Origin: Korobacter sp963758505
GTDB lineage: Bacteria > Acidobacteriota > Terriglobia > Terriglobales > Acidobacteriaceae
NCBI GenBank assembly: GCA_963758505.1
Contig: CAVWVJ010000001.1
Span: forward strand, 2,108,001-2,172,000
Length of the DNA: 64,000 nucleotides
Direction: 5' to 3'
In this document: positions 16,552-25,406 of the stretch, piece after piece
How the letters are laid out: each line of letters opens with the position of its first letter
Numbering within the stretch: position 1 is the stretch's first letter
Notes under the pieces: model-generated
What the model was told of the DNA's origin: nothing
Databases searched by the model: none
Seen by the model: the letters and a program-made list of their open reading frames with translations, nothing else
Made by a program: the position numbers and the translations under genes

Positions 16552-17871
16552 CTACTTTCCCGGGCCGTGGGTTGGCCCTGAATTCAAAGTACTGCTCGCT
16601 GCCTCGGACTTCGCCTTCTCGCGAAGGTTAAAGATCCTGCGCACCAGTTCGATCACCGTCGTGGATTCCGGCTCTTTGGCCGCAGTCTTCAGCGTCGTAA
16701 TCGGCGTGTGCATGATTTTGTTGATAATGCCGCGGGTCATCGCTTCCACCGCGAGTTCCTGCTCCGGCGTCAGCTCGCCTAAGCGTCCGCGTACCCGGTC
16801 GATCTCTGCCTGCCGCACCGTCTCGAGGTGCTCTTGCAGGGAAACGATCGTCGGCACCACGTCCAGGGTGCGAAGGCGCTCTTCGAATTTCTCGACCTCG
16901 GAGTTAATAATGTCCTCGGCGCGCTGCGCCTCCTGCGTCCGGTCGGAAAGGTGCGATGCCACCACTTGTTGCAGGTCGTCGATGTCGTAGACGAACATTC
17001 CGTCAAGGTCGTTCATTTTCGCGTCGACATCGCGCGGCACCGCGATATCGAGGAAAAACATCGGTCGATTCTTGCGGCGGCTCAGGAATCTCTCGCCGTG
17101 CTCTTTGCGGAAGATCGCGACCGGCGCACCGGTGGAGCTCAGAACGATATCGGCCTTGTCCACCGTGTCATAGAGATGCTCGATCGGTACCGCTTCCCCG
17201 TTAAACTTCTTCGCCAGGGCGACTGCCCGTTCGTAGGTGCGGTTAGCAACATAGATCTTCGCCGCGCCGTGTGCGATGAAATGCCGTGCTGCCAGCTCGC
17301 ACATCTTTCCGGCGCCGACCAGGTACACCGACTTGCCTTGCAGCGAGCCGAAAATCTTCTTCGCCAGCTCCACCGCCACGGAAGCAATCGACACCGAGGA
17401 ACTGGCGATCGAGGTATCAGTCCGCACTCTCTTCGCCACCGCGAATGCGCGGGTCAACAGGGCATCGAGTTGGGAACTGACCGCGCCCACGGCACGCGCC
17501 GTCGCGTAAGCCTCTTTCACCTGCCCGAGGATTTGCGGCTCGCCTACGACCATGGAGTCGAGGCTGGAAGCGACGCGAAAGATATGGCGTACCGCTTCGG
17601 TCTCGCGATACTCGTACAGGAACGGCGCATATTGGTCCACGTCGATCTGGTAGAGCTGCCGCAGGAAGCCGCGCATGTCGGCGTTGCCGTTTACGGAGCG
17701 CGCCAGCATTTCGACCCGGTTGCAGGTCGAGACAATCATTCCCTCTTCAATTCCCGGATAACTGGCCAACATCCTCGTCGCTTCGGGCAGGCGGCTCTCG
17801 GGAATGGCGAACCGCTCACGCACCTCCACGGGCGCTGTCTTGTGGTTCACGCCGATGACGAAGAAGTTCAT
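16552..17871 (-). CDS. hemA: Glutamyl-tRNA reductase
   Basis: A 439-aa HemA, the first committed step of C5 tetrapyrrole synthesis. Start MNFFVIGVNHKTAPVEVRER; catalytic Cys50 in MIVSTCNRVE; SLDSMVVGEPQILGQVKEAY; NADPH site VYLVGAGKMCELAARH; C-terminal dimerisation helices. I placed the start at 17871, where the ATG overlaps the end of the CcsA-like gene by 4 bases; a longer frame upstream is only a shadow of that gene. Confidence 0.95.
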   Translation of the reverse strand: MNFFVIGVNHKTAPVEVRERFAIPESRLPEATRMLASYPGIEEGMIVSTCNRVEMLARSVNGNADMRGFLRQLYQIDVDQYAPFLYEYRETEAVRHIFRVASSLDSMVVGEPQILGQVKEAYATARAVGAVSSQLDALLTRAFAVAKRVRTDTSIASSSVSIASVAVELAKKIFGSLQGKSVYLVGAGKMCELAARHFIAHGAAKIYVANRTYERAVALAKKFNGEAVPIEHLYDTVDKADIVLSSTGAPVAIFRKEHGERFLSRRKNRPMFFLDIAVPRDVDAKMNDLDGMFVYDIDDLQQVVASHLSDRTQEAQRAEDIINSEVEKFEERLRTLDVVPTIVSLQEHLETVRQAEIDRVRGRLGELTPEQELAVEAMTRGIINKIMHTPITTLKTAAKEPESTTVIELVRRIFNLREKAKSEAASSTLNSGPTHGPGK

Positions 17872-18680
17872 GAGATGTTGAACCTGTGCAGGCGGCTGAA
17901 GAAGTTCGCCGCCCACGCGCCTACCGCGGCAATGAAGGCGAAGGCCGCCAAATATGCCGCCTTGCGGCCGCGCCAGCCGGAACTCCAGCGGGTGTACAGC
18001 AACAGCATGTACACCAGCCACATGATGATCGAGAGCAGCACCTTCGGATCCGCGAAGAACATGCTGCCATATTTGTTTTCGGCAATCACCGACCCGGCCA
18101 CCAGTCCAAACGTCATGAACGGGAAGCCCAGCAGCAACGCCCGGTAGCCGATCTCGTCAATGGTCTGCAACGCCGGCAGGCGCCCCATGAAACTCGCCGG
18201 CTGCTTCGACTTCAAACTCTTTTCCTGCACCAGGTAGAGCAAGCTCGCGCCAAAGCTGAGAAACAAACCTGCATACCCGGTAAAGATCAGAACAATATGC
18301 ACAATGATCCAGCTGTTCCGGAGCAACGGCGAGGTGAGCGCAAAGGGATGCTGGCCGATGGCTGAGGCGAAGGTCAGAAAAAAAACGAGCGGGAAGACGA
18401 AAATTCCTGGAGAAGTCGTGCGGTACCGTATGAAAAAGATCATGAAAACGACCATGATCATGAACGCCAGCAGTGACTCGGAGTGATGCACTGACGCGTA
18501 AATCTTGCCTTCCAAAAAGGCAAACTCAACCAGGGAGACCAGTTGGAAGACCATGCCGAGTCCCACGGCCGGCCCGGCAATCCGGGACAAGAACTCGCCC
18601 CGCTTGCTGAGCAGCAGCAGCGAATAGACAAGCCCGAGTCCATAAAAGAAAACCGCCAACCTGAGCCAAAGCAATGGCAT
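17868..18680 (-). CDS. CcsA/HemX-like cytochrome c assembly membrane protein
   Basis: A 270-aa protein with about eight membrane helices. The region SWIIVHIVLIFTGYAGLFLS is typical of the CcsA/HemX/CcmC heme-handling family, including a conserved His (WIIVHI). The usual WAxxxWG tryptophan-rich motif is only weakly present. Its position at the head of a hem operon, with a 4-base overlap to hemA, parallels HemX of Gram-positive bacteria. Role in heme delivery or regulation of HemA is inference from family and context. Confidence 0.82.
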   Translation of the reverse strand: MPLLWLRLAVFFYGLGLVYSLLLLSKRGEFLSRIAGPAVGLGMVFQLVSLVEFAFLEGKIYASVHHSESLLAFMIMVVFMIFFIRYRTTSPGIFVFPLVFFLTFASAIGQHPFALTSPLLRNSWIIVHIVLIFTGYAGLFLSFGASLLYLVQEKSLKSKQPASFMGRLPALQTIDEIGYRALLLGFPFMTFGLVAGSVIAENKYGSMFFADPKVLLSIIMWLVYMLLLYTRWSSGWRGRKAAYLAAFAFIAAVGAWAANFFSRLHRFNIS

Positions 18681-18762
18681 AAAGACCGATCAGAGAACCC
18701 CTTACCTTGATCAAAAGTATACAGTTAGGCGGAGAAGTCGTAGATCATGAATCACTTGACCC

Positions 18763-18778
18763 TGTGATCTTCGTCACA
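18763..18778. promoter_or_regulatory. CRP-type palindrome TGTGA-N6-TCACA
   Basis: Sequence TGTGATCTTCGTCACA is a perfect match to the classical CRP/FNR-superfamily half-sites. It lies between the divergent hem operon (start 18680) and the small 69-aa gene (start 18864), centred about 93 bases upstream of the latter. A second perfect site occurs at 56312-56327. Confidence 0.55.
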
Positions 18779-18863
18779 AGCGGGGTGATGCCCCTGCGCC
18801 TCCGCAAGCAAAGTAGCTGACCAGAGACAACCATTCTCCCTTCTAAGGGTTCTTACCTAGACC

Positions 18864-19073
18864 ATGATGAAGTCAATGGCGGTCTCCAACCTCTTTAGAA
18901 GCAAAGGCCTGATCCTGGTGCTCGTTTTTGGCAATGTGGCGCTGGGCTGCACGATCATCGTCCAGGATCGTATCATCCAAGGCCAGAGCCGCCTGATCCA
19001 TTTACTTTTCCAGGACGCCATGGAGCTGACGACCTATCGGGTCGCCGCAAACCTTAAAGCCAAGAAGCCCTGA
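18864..19073 (+). CDS. Small membrane-anchored protein, 69 aa
   Basis: MMKSMAVSNLFRSKG, then one hydrophobic helix (LILVLVFGNVALGCTIIV) and a polar amphipathic tail (QDRIIQGQSRLIHLLFQDAM). The N-terminus is positive, so an N-in topology is likely. The ribosome site is weak (AAGGG about 15 bases upstream). It is followed by a strong terminator and preceded by a CRP-type palindrome, which supports a real, regulated gene. No family recognised. Confidence 0.6.
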   Translation: MMKSMAVSNLFRSKGLILVLVFGNVALGCTIIVQDRIIQGQSRLIHLLFQDAMELTTYRVAANLKAKKP

Positions 19074-19092
19074 TTCCCCGAATTGCTCGCAA

Positions 19093-19131
19093 AACGAAAC
19101 CGGCAGCCTGGGCGGCTGCCGGTTCGTTTTT
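19093..19131 (+). terminator. Terminator after the 69-aa gene, shared with M48 gene
   Basis: Stem ACCGGCAGCC / GGCTGCCGGT with a five-base GGGCG-type loop region and flanking complementary AACGAA / TTCGTT, ending in TTTTT. It sits between convergent genes. Confidence 0.8.
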
Positions 19132-19146
19132 ATCCTGTTAACGCAG

Positions 19147-20430
19147 CTAATCGTCGCGTTTCTTCAGCGTTGGACGGTCGTCGTCATTCGACTTACCGGC
19201 ATCGTCCTGGCGATTGTCGGCCGTAGTGCGGCGCAGCGTCGGGCGGTTCTCTTTCTGATCTTCCACCTTGTGACGGTTCTCCAAGGTAGCGAGTCGCGCC
19301 TTTACGTTTTGAAATTCCGACGTGTCGTCGATGTACTGATCGCGTGCGGGAAGGATCTTTGCAATCTCTTCCTGAGATTTCTCAATGCGATCGGGGGTCT
19401 GCGGATGCGTGGAGAAAGCCTTGGAAAGCGATCCGGGCTTCTTCTTCTCCTTGGCTTGCACCTTTTCGAAGAAGGCAATGAACGCCTGCGGATCGTAGCC
19501 GCTGGCGTACATATATTGCAGGCCCAGGTAATCGGCTTCTGCCTCGAAGCCACGCGAGAACTTCAAGAAAGTCATCGGCAAGGCAAGGCTCGCTGCCGAC
19601 TGCAGCGCATAGCCAAGACCGCCGCCTACGAAAATCAGCGGAATCGAGGCGAAATTCGCAATCTGGGCGCGGGTCATTTGCCGGGTGGCATGGCGCGCGG
19701 CCACGTGCGCGATCTCATGCGCCATCACCCCTGCCAGTTCGGCTTCTTCATCGGCTGCCAGAATCAGGCCCGAGTTCACATAGAAAAACCCGCCGGGAAG
19801 AGCGAAGGCATTGATCTCGTCGGAATCGACGACCTTGATCGTGAACGGCACCTTGGCGTCGGAATTGCGCACCAGGTTCTGGCCGATACGGTTGACATAC
19901 TCGGTCACGACGGGGTCTTGGACCATCTTCATCCCCGACTCGATCTGCATGGCATAGCCCTTCCCCATGCGGATCTCGCTCTCGATCGAATACCAGTCGC
20001 CCGGGCTCTTGCCGGTTCCGATGTGCCGATTGCCGATCGCGGAGACGTCGTCGCGCGAGCCATCGTGCTTCACGTCGGTCGCCTTCGGCAGGTTCTCCGT
20101 GGCTTCACTGGCAAGCGGATCCTTGGCGGCCGGTTTCGCCGAACTGCTAGCGGCATCGCCACTGCTGGTACTGGTGGTGCCGGTTTGCGAAGCATCCGGA
20201 GTCGTGGTTGCCGTGGGGTTTGCCGCGGGTGCAGTCTGTGCAGGATCAGCGCTTGGCTGCGAGGCCGTATTTTGCGTAGAGGATGTGGATGGGGAGGACG
20301 GGGTCGAAGGCTGCTGCGCGGGGGCGGCGGAATGGTCGCCCGCATCGTTGGACTGTGCCGGCGCCGACTGCGCCATAACCACGCCGGAAAGCGCCAGTGC
20401 AACCGTCAGAACGAGCGGTTTGTACTTCAT
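19147..20430 (-). CDS. Exported M48-family metalloprotease (BepA/LoiP-like)
   Basis: A 427-aa protein with signal peptide (MKYKPLVLTVALALSGVVMA), a long Ala/Ser/Thr/Pro-rich linker (residues 21-110) and an M48 peptidase domain. The zinc motif is MAHEIAHVAARH (His238, Glu239, His242) and the third ligand lies in GFEAEADYLG (about 295-304). DEINAFALPGGFFYVNSGL is typical of the family. A charged tail ends RPTLKKRDD. Such proteases take part in outer-membrane protein quality control. Start chosen at the ATG giving the signal peptide. Confidence 0.9.
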   Translation of the reverse strand: MKYKPLVLTVALALSGVVMAQSAPAQSNDAGDHSAAPAQQPSTPSSPSTSSTQNTASQPSADPAQTAPAANPTATTTPDASQTGTTSTSSGDAASSSAKPAAKDPLASEATENLPKATDVKHDGSRDDVSAIGNRHIGTGKSPGDWYSIESEIRMGKGYAMQIESGMKMVQDPVVTEYVNRIGQNLVRNSDAKVPFTIKVVDSDEINAFALPGGFFYVNSGLILAADEEAELAGVMAHEIAHVAARHATRQMTRAQIANFASIPLIFVGGGLGYALQSAASLALPMTFLKFSRGFEAEADYLGLQYMYASGYDPQAFIAFFEKVQAKEKKKPGSLSKAFSTHPQTPDRIEKSQEEIAKILPARDQYIDDTSEFQNVKARLATLENRHKVEDQKENRPTLRRTTADNRQDDAGKSNDDDRPTLKKRDD

Positions 20431-20595
20431 GGGAGACTCCCGATGGCTGGGGTATTTCAATTATAGGCGTTTGGCGGTTCGGCCAAATCGCACAAAGCCG
20501 AGCTGCACAAATATATACGATGCGGAAAATCCGACAGGCGTCCAGGATACCCGCTGCCTATCCCACTTCCACACCTCGTGTGATTTAGACGTACC

Positions 20596-20964
20596 TCAAC
20601 TCTGAGAGGTAGTAGGAGCGGTGGGCTTTTTCTTTTCAGGCGCTTCCACCTGGAGAATTTCGATCTCCGTGGCGTGCCATTCCCCAGCATTGTCCTGTTC
20701 CGCCGTCACCCGGACCTGGGTCCCAGCCGGCAGGACCTTGGGCACAGGCGTCTTGCGCTGTGTCGGCGGCACGTCCTCGCTGTAACGAATCTTCGCACCG
20801 TTCACATACACGCGACGAATGCTATGGTTGCGGCCCTCGATGTACACCCAGGTATCGGGGTGTTCCGGGCCTTCCACTACGGTTCCCCGGAACTCCCCTG
20901 CCGTTCCGGCCACTAGCGGAAGGGCCAGAACGGTCGCTAGTAGAAAGACGAATGCCACCTTCAT
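20596..20964 (-). CDS. Small exported protein with OB-like beta domain
   Basis: A 122-aa protein with signal peptide (MKVAFVFLLATVLALPLVAG) and a compact beta-rich part: GEFRGTVVEGPEHPDTWVYI, HSIRRVYVNGAKIRYSE and GTQVRVTAEQDNAGEWHATE. It resembles small single-domain exported OB-fold proteins, but I cannot name a family. Ends in a Lys/Pro/Thr tail. Monocistronic as far as visible. Confidence 0.65.
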   Translation of the reverse strand: MKVAFVFLLATVLALPLVAGTAGEFRGTVVEGPEHPDTWVYIEGRNHSIRRVYVNGAKIRYSEDVPPTQRKTPVPKVLPAGTQVRVTAEQDNAGEWHATEIEILQVEAPEKKKPTAPTTSQS

Positions 20965-21293
20965 GCCACGTTTAGATGCGCTATTCGCAAATACCGTACT
21001 CTTCTCGGCTTTCAGGGGTGGCAGCGAAGGAGAGCGGAATGAGCCTGATTTGTTACTATGGAAATTCAGATACTACGGTTACTGAATTGCACATATCGCA
21101 ACCGTAACTGCGGCTCCGGAAAGATCAACCTCTTCTTACGGTACTGTACGCATGTATCTCCTGGAGCAGTGTTTGCTCTCTTGAGGAAGGAAGATCGCCG
21201 ATTCCGCGGCAGAGACAGAAGCATGCATGACGCGTCCCAGTGTGAGTACTTGGGTATCCACCTGTGAACCTATTCGTTCGGAGCGGCCGAATC
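20965..21293. other. Divergent intergenic region, about 330 bp
   Basis: It separates two divergent exported-protein genes. The forward side is AT-richer around 21040-21140 (TTACTATGGAAATTCAG, CTTCTTACGGTACTGTAC). I looked for riboswitch-like structures and found none I could support. Confidence 0.35.
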
Positions 21294-21845
21294 ATGAAAC
21301 TCTTTTTATTAGCGGCAGTGTTAGGACTTAGTCTTTCGGGGTTCGCGGGCCAGACCACGGGAGGCGGCCAAAACTCGAACGTGCCCTCCCAGGCAGGCGC
21401 CCTGCGGGTGAATACGCCCAAGGCCAATGAAAATCTGGCGCAGACATTTGTCCACGTCTCGTACCAACTGGTGAACCGCGGCGCGGACCCTGCTTCCTCT
21501 CCCAATTTCACGGTGCAGCTCGACGGCAACGATCCCATCACCACCACTGCGCTCGAGTACACTTTTACGGGGCTGGCGGCGGGCACGCACACCGTGACGG
21601 TCACGCTGGTCGATGCGAACGGCGTTCCCATCGCGAACTCTTCGGTCTCCACCAAATTCACTGTCAGTGACGGTAACCGTCCGAACCGCAATCCCTCCAG
21701 CTTCCTGCAATCGACCCAGGGCGTGCAGCTCGCGAGCAGCGATCTCGGACTCTCGGACGGAGCTCCGCTGCCGATGCTGTCGGTATTGGGCTTTGCGATT
21801 TTGGTCGGTGGTATCTGTACCGCTGCCCGCGAATCCGGCAAGTAG
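21294..21845 (+). CDS. Exported protein with C-terminal membrane anchor
   Basis: A 183-aa protein from the ATG at 21294, starting MKLFLLAAVLGLSLSGFAG (signal peptide). The middle part is Ig/fibronectin-like beta (NENLAQTFVHVSYQLVNRG, FTVQLDGNDPITTTALEYTF, GTHTVTVTLVDANG). The C-terminus has a Pro-containing spacer (GAPLPMLS), one hydrophobic helix (VLGFAILVGGIC) and a basic end (ARESGK). This tripartite tail resembles sorting or anchoring tails, but no known motif such as LPXTG or PEP is present. Function unknown. Confidence 0.7.
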   Translation: MKLFLLAAVLGLSLSGFAGQTTGGGQNSNVPSQAGALRVNTPKANENLAQTFVHVSYQLVNRGADPASSPNFTVQLDGNDPITTTALEYTFTGLAAGTHTVTVTLVDANGVPIANSSVSTKFTVSDGNRPNRNPSSFLQSTQGVQLASSDLGLSDGAPLPMLSVLGFAILVGGICTAARESGK

Positions 21846-21951
21846 TTCTTTTCGTATTCCAGCAACCGGCTCGTTTTAAGCACTCTTTCACGGTATTTTC
21901 CAGTTCTTTGCGCGGTCCGTCGGACGGAATCGCAGCCGCTACAATAAAACC

Positions 21952-23025
21952 GTGAAAACTTCCGACGTGATCGTCGTAGGCGCGGGCGTGATCGGGCTCT
22001 CCCTTGCGTGGACCCTGCGCAAACACGGCCTTCATGTACAGCTGATCGAGCGCGGTGAGCCGGGCCGCGAGGCCTCTCACGCGGCGGCAGGCATGCTCGC
22101 GGTTTGCGATCCCCACAACGATCCCGCCATCCTGCCCCTGGCCGAACGCAGCGCTTCGCTCTATCCGGAGTTTGTGCACGAAATCGAAGATGAGTCTGGG
22201 ACGAGAGTCGACCTCCGCGATGAGGGCGTTATCACTTTCCTCGATCCAAGCTCCTATTCGGCGCTGCATCCTGCCTCACGTCCGATTGATGACCAGGAGC
22301 TGGCAACGATGGAACCCGGCGTCGTTCCCCACCGCAACAGTTATTTCTTGCCCGAACGGTGGGTGGATCCCCGCTTGCTCTGCGCCGCTCTGCTGCAAGC
22401 CTATCGACATCGCGACGGCGACCTGGCCAGCGGCTCTAACGTTCTGTCAGTCGATTTCGATGGATCCGCTTTCGCCGTGAAGACTCATCAGAGCACCTAC
22501 CATGCCGCGAAAGTGGTCAACTGCTGTGGCGCCTGGGCGGGACAGGTTGGCAACAACGGAATTCCCACGCGTCCGGTGAAGGGCCAGATGCTCAGCGTCG
22601 TCTCGATTGCTAATCCTGAGCCTGTTGCGCCGTTTCTATGCCATGTGATCCGCGCGCCGAAGGTTTACCTGGTTCCCCGGAGCGATGGCCGCATTGTTGT
22701 CGGCTCAACCCTGGAAGAGGCGGGGTTCGACAAGCAGGTAAATGCGGACGTGATTCGTCAACTGCACGAAGCCGCCGCCGAGTTTGTGCCCGCTGTGAAG
22801 GCAATGCGTATTCACGAGGTGTGGGCTGGGCTGCGTCCCGGAACGCCGGACGGTCGCCCGCTGATCGGCAGAACCGATCAGCCGGGCAGCTTCGTTGCTG
22901 CCGGACACTATCGCGACGGCATTCTGCTTGCCCCCGCCACCGCCGAAGTAATGGCGGCACTGGTACTAGGCAAAGAACCCGCCATCGATTTGCGGCCTTT
23001 CGCTCCCAACCGCTTTCAGCGCTGA
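21952..23025 (+). CDS. thiO: Glycine oxidase ThiO-like FAD enzyme
   Basis: A 357-aa DadA/ThiO-type flavoprotein. FAD-binding GxGxxG is in VIVVGAGVIGLSLAW; EASHAAAGMLA is characteristic of ThiO; the C-terminal GLRPGTPDGRPLIGRT and AAGHYRDGILLAPATAE complete the FAD site. ThiO oxidises glycine to dehydroglycine for thiazole synthesis in thiamine production. No other thi gene is adjacent, so the biosynthetic role is family-based. Confidence 0.88.
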   Translation: MKTSDVIVVGAGVIGLSLAWTLRKHGLHVQLIERGEPGREASHAAAGMLAVCDPHNDPAILPLAERSASLYPEFVHEIEDESGTRVDLRDEGVITFLDPSSYSALHPASRPIDDQELATMEPGVVPHRNSYFLPERWVDPRLLCAALLQAYRHRDGDLASGSNVLSVDFDGSAFAVKTHQSTYHAAKVVNCCGAWAGQVGNNGIPTRPVKGQMLSVVSIANPEPVAPFLCHVIRAPKVYLVPRSDGRIVVGSTLEEAGFDKQVNADVIRQLHEAAAEFVPAVKAMRIHEVWAGLRPGTPDGRPLIGRTDQPGSFVAAGHYRDGILLAPATAEVMAALVLGKEPAIDLRPFAPNRFQR

Positions 23026-23087
23026 CTGCCAAACCCCCGCGTCGAATTCGCATCCTTCCTAGGGAATAAACTCACGGAGGCCGGCAA

Positions 23088-23981
23088 ATGCAGAACAGCA
23101 GCGCGTTGGCGCAAGGACTTTTTCACGTTCCCTTCGGGATCGCAAACGGATACATGGTGGGCACTCGGCGGGGATGGTACCTCATCGATACGGGCACCTC
23201 CGGCAACGCGGAGAAGATCGTTGACCTGGCCGAACAGCACTTTGGAGACGATCCGCCGGAGGCGATTCTTCTCACTCACGGCCACTTCGATCACGCGGGA
23301 AATGCCGCCGAACTCTCCGATTACTGGGACGCGCAAGTCTTCGCGCACGCACTCGAGCTGCCCTTCCTTACGGGGAAAGACAAGTATCCGCCGCCGGATC
23401 CCACGGTGGGCGGCTTCATGGGATTCATGATCCGCATGTTCCCGAACAAAGCCTACGACCTCGGCGACCGCGTGGATGAATTCCCGCGCAACCCGCTGCC
23501 GGGATGGGAGGTCGTCGAAACACCCGGCCACTCGCCCGGACACGTTTCGTTCTTCCGCAAAGACGATCGCGCGCTGCTTGCGGGCGATGCGATCACCACG
23601 GTGAAACAATGCAGCATGGTCTCGATGCTTACCCAGGCCCCGCACGTGTGGCTACCGCCTGAGTACTACACCTGCGATTGGCAGAAGGCACGCGAGTCGG
23701 TCGAAAAACTTGCGGGATTACAGCCCAACGTGATCGCCGCCGGGCACGGTCGCCCGATGAGCGGACAGGAAGCCCTACGGCAGTTAGAGGAACTGGCCGC
23801 AACCTGGCCGGCTCCGCAACACGGCCGCTACGCGGAAGAACCCGCTGTTACGGACGAGGACGGCATCGTCGCGCTTCCGCCGAAGCCCTTCGATCCGGTG
23901 GCCACAACGTTCTACGGGACTGCCGCCGTGCTCGGAACGGCCGGAGTACTGGCCATGGTGAAGAAACGGAAAGCCGCCTGA
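23088..23981 (+). CDS. Metallo-beta-lactamase-fold hydrolase
   Basis: A 297-aa MBL-fold protein with the metal motif LTHGHFDHAGNA (HxHxDH), a later His in ETPGHSPGHV and the Asp in LLAGDAITTV. GGAGG lies just before the ATG. The C-terminal 60 residues end in a hydrophobic helix (FYGTAAVLGTAGVLAMV) followed by KKRKAA, so this protein is probably tail-anchored, which is not usual for glyoxalase-II-type relatives. It follows thiO by 62 bases. Substrate unknown. Confidence 0.85.
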   Translation: MQNSSALAQGLFHVPFGIANGYMVGTRRGWYLIDTGTSGNAEKIVDLAEQHFGDDPPEAILLTHGHFDHAGNAAELSDYWDAQVFAHALELPFLTGKDKYPPPDPTVGGFMGFMIRMFPNKAYDLGDRVDEFPRNPLPGWEVVETPGHSPGHVSFFRKDDRALLAGDAITTVKQCSMVSMLTQAPHVWLPPEYYTCDWQKARESVEKLAGLQPNVIAAGHGRPMSGQEALRQLEELAATWPAPQHGRYAEEPAVTDEDGIVALPPKPFDPVATTFYGTAAVLGTAGVLAMVKKRKAA

Positions 23982-23987
23982 GCTGAC

Positions 23988-24012
23988 GGGAGCGGGCTTG
24001 CATGCCCGTTCC
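23988..24012. terminator. Hairpin between convergent MBL and response-regulator genes
   Basis: GGAGCGGGC / GCCCGTTCC around TTGCAT forms a stem with G-U tolerance; only a weak T-rich tail follows. A shared terminator is plausible. Confidence 0.45.
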
Positions 24013-24026
24013 TGTTCTTAGTTCAA

Positions 24027-25406
24027 CTATTTGGTTCCGCGTGCCGCGCGCAGGTCGATCCCCAGTTGCTGGCATTTCTTGTAGAGATGACTGCGCTCCA
24101 GGCCTAGAGCCTTCGCGGTATTCGTGATGTGGTGCCCCTGGCGCTTCAGTTCCGCCAGGATCGTCTCCCGTTCGTACTGGGCAACCCGTGAAGCGAGAGG
24201 TCCGCCGGGAGTTTCCGGGTTCGGCGCATTGACGGCCTGCGCCTCCGGCAACGCCAGCTCCACCGTGGCGCGATCCACTTCCCCCGTAGTTGCCAGCAGC
24301 AACAGCCGCTCCACCACGTTGCGCATTTCGCGTACATTCCCCGGCCAGGAATACCGTTGCAGAGCTTCCACTGCTTCCGCGGAGAACGGAACCGGCTTCC
24401 ATCCATTCTGCGTGCACACTTGCGCGGAAAAGTGCTCGAGCAGAACCGGGATGTCTTCCTTGCGCTGCCGCAGCGGCGGAAGGATCAGGGGGAAAACGAA
24501 CACGCGGTGGAACAGGTCCTGGCGGAACTTCCCTTCCTTCACCAGATCTTCGAGGTTGCGATGGGTGGCAACGAGCACTCGTACATCGATGGGGATCGAT
24601 TTATCACCGCCGACGCGCTCGATCTCCCCTTCTTCCAGCACGCGCAGTAGTTTGGCCTGCATCGCCAGAGGCATATCGCCGATCTCGTCGAGAAACAGGG
24701 TTCCGCGATGCGCCTGTTCGAATTTACCGATGTGCCGCGCGGCTGCCCCGGTGAACGATCCCTTTTCATGCCCGAACAATTCCGATTCGATCAGTTCGGC
24801 CGGCACTGCCGCACAATTCAGCGTGACGAACGGGCCGCCGTGCCGCGCGCTTTTCTCATGCAAGGTGCGCGCCGCCAGCTCCTTGCCGGTACCGGTCTCG
24901 CCGTAGATACACACCCGCGCTTCGCTCGCCGCCACTCGATCGATCTGCGCCATCACCCGACGCATCGAATCGCCTTTCCAGACGATCTCGTGTTTCCCCA
25001 CGCGGCTGCGCAGCTCACGGTTCTCCACCTCCAACCGCTTCAGACGAAGCGCGTTCTCCACCGTCAAAAGCAACTTGTCGGTCGAGAGCGGCTTCTCGAG
25101 GAAATCAAGCGCCCCAAGGCGCGTCGCCTTCACCGCCATTTCGATGTGCGCCTGCCCGGACATCATGACCACTGGCGCGGTCACTCCCGCGGCTTTCAGG
25201 TCTTCGAGAAGCGATAGCCCATCGCGGTTGGGCATTACGACATCCGACAGGATCAGATCGAAGGGCCGCGACTTCGCGATCTCCAACGCCCGAGCCGCGT
25301 TGTCGCACACCGTGGCGTTATGTCCTGCGAGCCGGAAGGCACGGGAAAGCGAAGCCAGTGTATTGGCCTCGTCGTCCACGATCAGGATGTCGGCTTTCGT
25401 CGTCAA
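24027..25406 (-). CDS. NtrC/NtrX-type sigma-54 response regulator
   Basis: A 459-aa three-domain regulator. Receiver domain residues 5-115 with phospho-acceptor Asp55 (LILSDVVMP) and Lys105 (EKP). AAA+ sigma-54 activator domain with Walker A GETGTGKE (169-176) and the sigma-54 contact loop GSFTGA (216-221). Fis-type HTH at the C-terminus (ITNTAKALGLERSHLYKK). The start is a TTG whose last two bases lie in the TGA stop of the kinase gene (TTGA overlap), so translation is coupled. It should activate sigma-54 promoters on phosphorylation by the adjacent kinase. Confidence 0.92.
   Translation of the reverse strand: MTTKADILIVDDEANTLASLSRAFRLAGHNATVCDNAARALEIAKSRPFDLILSDVVMPNRDGLSLLEDLKAAGVTAPVVMMSGQAHIEMAVKATRLGALDFLEKPLSTDKLLLTVENALRLKRLEVENRELRSRVGKHEIVWKGDSMRRVMAQIDRVAASEARVCIYGETGTGKELAARTLHEKSARHGGPFVTLNCAAVPAELIESELFGHEKGSFTGAAARHIGKFEQAHRGTLFLDEIGDMPLAMQAKLLRVLEEGEIERVGGDKSIPIDVRVLVATHRNLEDLVKEGKFRQDLFHRVFVFPLILPPLRQRKEDIPVLLEHFSAQVCTQNGWKPVPFSAEAVEALQRYSWPGNVREMRNVVERLLLLATTGEVDRATVELALPEAQAVNAPNPETPGGPLASRVAQYERETILAELKRQGHHITNTAKALGLERSHLYKKCQQLGIDLRAARGTK

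Noticed and set aside
20965..21293. Possible riboswitch between the two divergent exported-protein genes.
   Set aside because: No conserved core of a known class could be matched by eye, and the downstream gene gives no ligand clue.
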